Made by a program: the position numbers and the translations under genes. Of a DNA stretch of 64,000 bases, positions 61,633-64,000 are shown piece after piece. This DNA is from an uncultured Psychroserpens sp. Lineage in GTDB: Bacteria; Bacteroidota; Bacteroidia; Flavobacteriales; Flavobacteriaceae. Below the pieces are notes generated by a model, which was given only the letters and a program-made list of their open reading frames with translations, did not search any database and was not told the DNA's origin. Location: NCBI GenBank assembly GCA_947489585.1, contig CANLEE010000002.1, positions 186,001 through 250,000 of the forward strand, given 5' to 3'. Position 1 is the first letter of the stretch; each line of letters opens with the position of its first letter.

Positions 61633-61830
61633 TGAGATCCTGAAACAAGTTCAGGATGACGATACGTTTAAAGTGCCTACAGAATGACGGGTATTTATAC
61701 TATTAAAAAGGCAGTGTAACTAGTGTGATCCTAAAACAAGTTCAGGATGACGATACGTTTAAACTGTCATACAAAATGAAGGATGACGATACGTTTAAAT
61801 TGTTATACAGAATGAAAAATGACGGTGTCG
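61633..61830. repeat. Cluster of dispersed and 36-base tandem repeats
   Basis: Two copies of a 28-base unit (61633-61660 and 61724-61751, core CTGAAACAAGTTCAGGATGAC with small changes) lie in direct orientation. Both run into GGATGACGATACGTTTAAA, present at 61654, 61745 and 61781; the last two copies are 36 bases apart, and a decayed copy (AAATGACGGTGTCG) follows 36 bases later at 61817. The cluster fills most of the gap 61562-61830. Confidence 0.75.
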
Positions 61831-63333
61831 TTACTTCTTCAAAGCAATTTCAAGTGCTTCAGTTTTATCCTTAGCATAAGTCAAAGTGCTATCCATAGCA
61901 AAACAGGCTCTGAAATTCTCTAAAGCTTTTAAACTGTCGCCTTTCATCAAAAGCGCATCGCCATAACTATCATAAGTATTTGCCGATTTTGGAAACTCCT
62001 CCGTATTTAACCTAAATACAGCTAAAGCCTCATCAACTTTATCTTCATTTAATAACAAATAACCCAACCTATTGGTATCCCCTTCACTTATATCATAAGC
62101 TATGGTATCTGCTTTTACCTTGTGATAAAAACCAATCGCATCCTTAACATTGGTATCATAAATACGCTTCGCCATTTCCTTATAAACGCTTTTCTTTGGC
62201 ATCTGGTATGTTTTTCCATCTCTTATAGCTCTTATATTACCAAATACAGAACTAAAATTCTCACCAGAATTATTGGTCAAAATAATAAAGCCACTTTTTG
62301 CATCGACTTCATTGTGTAAAAAGGTTACAAAACCAACCCAGCCTCCAGAGTGATTTACAACTTTTGGTTCTCCTGGATCATAGTCTAAAAACCATCCAAA
62401 ACCATAGCCTGTATCCTTACCATCATTTGTTTTTCCCGAAATCCAAGCCTCGTCTAAATAGTCTTTCGAAATAATGCCATAGTTCACTAATGCCATATTC
62501 CATCGGTACAAATCATCTACAGTCGAATAAATACCGCCATCACCTCTAACACCATTTAAATTATGATAATCATCTGCGATATAATCCTTTTGATTCAATG
62601 ACAAACGATGTCCGAAAACACGATTGGGCATGTTAGCATCTGCGTCTACTTGATATTTATAAAGTGATGTATTGGTCATACCAATAGGGTCGAAAATGTT
62701 GTCCTTTAGAAATTCGCTAAAATGTTGCCCAGATAACTTCTCAACGATCGAAGCAAGTACCATATAGCCTGTGTTGCTATATGCCCATTTATCTCCAGTT
62801 GGAAAATCTAAATCGAGATTTTCAGCATACATCATTTTTAAAATCTCATCATTCCCAAGAATATAGGTTTTTGTAGAGTCTTCGGGTATGAAATTATGAC
62901 GCATGAAACGTTCATAATCCGCCAATCCAGACGTGTGGTGTAGCAAATGACGTACGGTAATGTTATCATAAGGAAAATCTGTTAAAATGGTATTAACATT
63001 TTGGTCATACTCTAATTTCCCAGCTTCTTTTAGTTTCATAATAGCCATGCCTGTAAACTGCTTACTTACAGAAGCCAAACGAAACTGTGAATTTAAGTCT
63101 AAGGAATCGATTGGATCTATAGAGCGTAAGCCGTTAGAACTTTTAAAAACAATGGCACCATCTTCATACACAAGAATGTTTCCTGTAGCAATCCCTTCGG
63201 CCTTCATAGCCTTGACAAATTGTGCGTACTCGGTCTTTTTATCTACGGAAATTATAGCATTCGTATCTGTTTTACATGAAAAAAAGTATGCCGAAATGAG
63301 ACATACTAGTGCTAGTTTTTTTAATAAAGTCAT
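61831..63333 (-). CDS. Serine hydrolase, class C beta-lactamase-like lipoprotein with TPR tail
   Basis: A 500-residue lipoprotein: the signal peptide ends at Cys20 (AYFFSC). The penicillin-binding-protein/beta-lactamase domain shows S-x-x-K as ASVSK (Ser88, Lys91), Y-x-N as YSN (185-187) and the third motif HSGG (328-331). Related enzymes are esterases, D-amino-acid peptidases or carboxypeptidases more often than true beta-lactamases. Residues about 430-490 form a TPR-like pair (LGYLLLNEDKVDEALAVF, TYDSYGDALLMKGDSLKA). It is 46 bases after the DUF4097-type gene and probably co-transcribed with it. Substrate unknown. Confidence 0.88.
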   Translation of the reverse strand: MTLLKKLALVCLISAYFFSCKTDTNAIISVDKKTEYAQFVKAMKAEGIATGNILVYEDGAIVFKSSNGLRSIDPIDSLDLNSQFRLASVSKQFTGMAIMKLKEAGKLEYDQNVNTILTDFPYDNITVRHLLHHTSGLADYERFMRHNFIPEDSTKTYILGNDEILKMMYAENLDLDFPTGDKWAYSNTGYMVLASIVEKLSGQHFSEFLKDNIFDPIGMTNTSLYKYQVDADANMPNRVFGHRLSLNQKDYIADDYHNLNGVRGDGGIYSTVDDLYRWNMALVNYGIISKDYLDEAWISGKTNDGKDTGYGFGWFLDYDPGEPKVVNHSGGWVGFVTFLHNEVDAKSGFIILTNNSGENFSSVFGNIRAIRDGKTYQMPKKSVYKEMAKRIYDTNVKDAIGFYHKVKADTIAYDISEGDTNRLGYLLLNEDKVDEALAVFRLNTEEFPKSANTYDSYGDALLMKGDSLKALENFRACFAMDSTLTYAKDKTEALEIALKK

Positions 63334-63379
63334 GATGGTGATTAATGTATTTCTATATCATAAAAATAAGTTTTTTTAT

Positions 63380-64000
63380 TTAGTTTTTGAGAACAACATC
63401 ACTATACTTGGCATTAAGTACAATCGTTTTTCCTGTAGGTCTACCATTAGGATAGTTTTCAATGGTCTTCTGACTTGTCATTTCATCGTTTAATCGCGAA
63501 CGATTTCCTTTAAAATACACGCTATAATTTGTTGCTGGAAGCACAATAATCGCTTCACTATTTTCAAGAATAACATTAAGGTTTGAAAAACTATCTGAGA
63601 TATTAGAAATTGATAAATCTCCAAAACTACCATCAATAATGGCATTTCCAATTAAATCACTAATCTGCATATCTGACGAGTTGCTGTTTAATCTCAAACT
63701 CCCAACCGTATTAAGATGGGCATCATTAACATATTTCAAGTTGAGTTCTCCGTTACTCCATGTCGTCACATCAACAGGAGAATAAGACACATTGATGGAA
63801 GTCTCGCTTCCATCAATGTGATTTGCTACAAGTGTAGCGTGTGATATATCTGCTTTTAGGTTATGAATTACAGAAGACATTTTTAATTCGCCATGTCTTA
63901 CATTCAAGTTTAATTTTGCACCCTTAGGCATTTTAATCTTTATAACTCTCTTAACATTATCATTTCCTCTCATTTCTAAACGATGTACTCTTCTAGCTTC
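63380..64000 (-). CDS. DUF4097-type putative adhesin, N-terminus cut by window
   Basis: The frame stays open to base 64000, so the ATG at 63973 is likely internal and the protein begins outside the window. The visible 207 residues are short repeating beta strands (ADISHATLVANHIDG, NGELNLKYVNDAHLNTVG, NLNVILENSEAIIVLP) with many Asn and Ser, the pattern of the DUF4097 beta-helix-like family. Members are found at cell surfaces, often near anti-sigma factors; function is not settled. It is in the same orientation as the serine hydrolase gene. Confidence 0.72.
   Translation of the reverse strand, partial: EARRVHRLEMRGNDNVKRVIKIKMPKGAKLNLNVRHGELKMSSVIHNLKADISHATLVANHIDGSETSINVSYSPVDVTTWSNGELNLKYVNDAHLNTVGSLRLNSNSSDMQISDLIGNAIIDGSFGDLSISNISDSFSNLNVILENSEAIIVLPATNYSVYFKGNRSRLNDEMTSQKTIENYPNGRPTGKTIVLNAKYSDVVLKN

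Noticed and set aside
61633..61830. 36-base periodic repeat as a CRISPR array
   Set aside because: The copies are directly tandem without unique spacers of constant length, no cas genes are near, and the 28-base unit recurs in front of secA.
62987..63493. 168-codon plus-strand frame across the serine hydrolase start
   Set aside because: It is a mirror of the serine hydrolase and DUF4097 coding sequences; the translation has no domain and no start signal.

Overview
The window is AT-rich, densely packed chromosomal DNA from a member of the Bacteroidota, most likely a marine Flavobacteriaceae bacterium. Support comes from the protein families present (a PorV2-like outer-membrane protein, a SecA of about 1,119 residues without the C-terminal zinc motif, DUF2795 next to secA, many FkbM methyltransferases and sulfotransferases). 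It also comes from promoter elements of the Bacteroidota type (TTG-N19-TAnnTTTG) and from weak or absent Shine-Dalgarno sequences. The species cannot be named from sequence alone. No rRNA, tRNA, CRISPR array, insertion sequence or integrase was found. No gene-free stretch exceeds 300 bases; the longest are 52604-52886 (hairpins and a repeat in front of secA) and 61562-61830 (repeats).

Layout. (1) 1-2779, plus strand: a housekeeping group, kpsF-type isomerase (cut by the window edge), tatC, a CMD/AhpD-like protein and lptB. It links KDO supply, Tat export and LPS transport. (2) 2784-4987, minus strand: a scramblase-like protein, a TerC-family membrane protein and pssA. (3) 5111-7767, plus strand: a PorV2-like outer-membrane protein and lnt. 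(4) 7793-47121, minus strand: one polysaccharide locus of about 39 kb and 37 genes. It is read from a promoter in front of the Wza-like lipoprotein gene and most junctions are overlapping or within 35 bp. (5) 47272-49913, plus strand: an ABC-F ATPase and a methyltransferase. (6) 50029-51580: a LolD-like ATPase followed by four very small membrane proteins. (7) 51656-57057: cobalamin adenosyltransferase, DUF2795 protein, secA and an M23 peptidase. (8) 57246-60716: an unknown small gene and a 963-residue SIR2-STAND-TPR protein, each followed by a copy of the same imperfect palindrome. (9) 60875-64000, minus strand: an M23 peptidase, a class-C beta-lactamase-like lipoprotein and a DUF4097-type protein cut by the window edge.

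The polysaccharide locus codes for most steps of making a decorated surface polymer. TviB and TviC make UDP-GlcNAcA and UDP-GalNAcA. Two initiating phosphoglycosyltransferases (a full-length one at the far end, a short one near the promoter) can load undecaprenyl phosphate. Fourteen glycosyltransferases extend the chain. Four sulfotransferases, two pyruvyltransferases, three FkbM and two other methyltransferases, one full asparagine synthase and one half asparagine synthase could decorate it. Export is served by a Wzm/Wzt ABC transporter together with Wzc-like and Wza-like proteins. A Wzy/WaaL-like membrane protein is present and no Wzx flippase is seen, so parts of two textbook export routes are combined.

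The most interesting region is 57058-60860. The SIR2-STAND-TPR gene has the architecture of an anti-phage NADase sensor, and it sits in a cassette-like unit (gene plus a downstream palindromic site in fixed orientation and at near-constant distance from the stop codon). This suggests a small array of mobile single-gene cassettes next to the core secA region.
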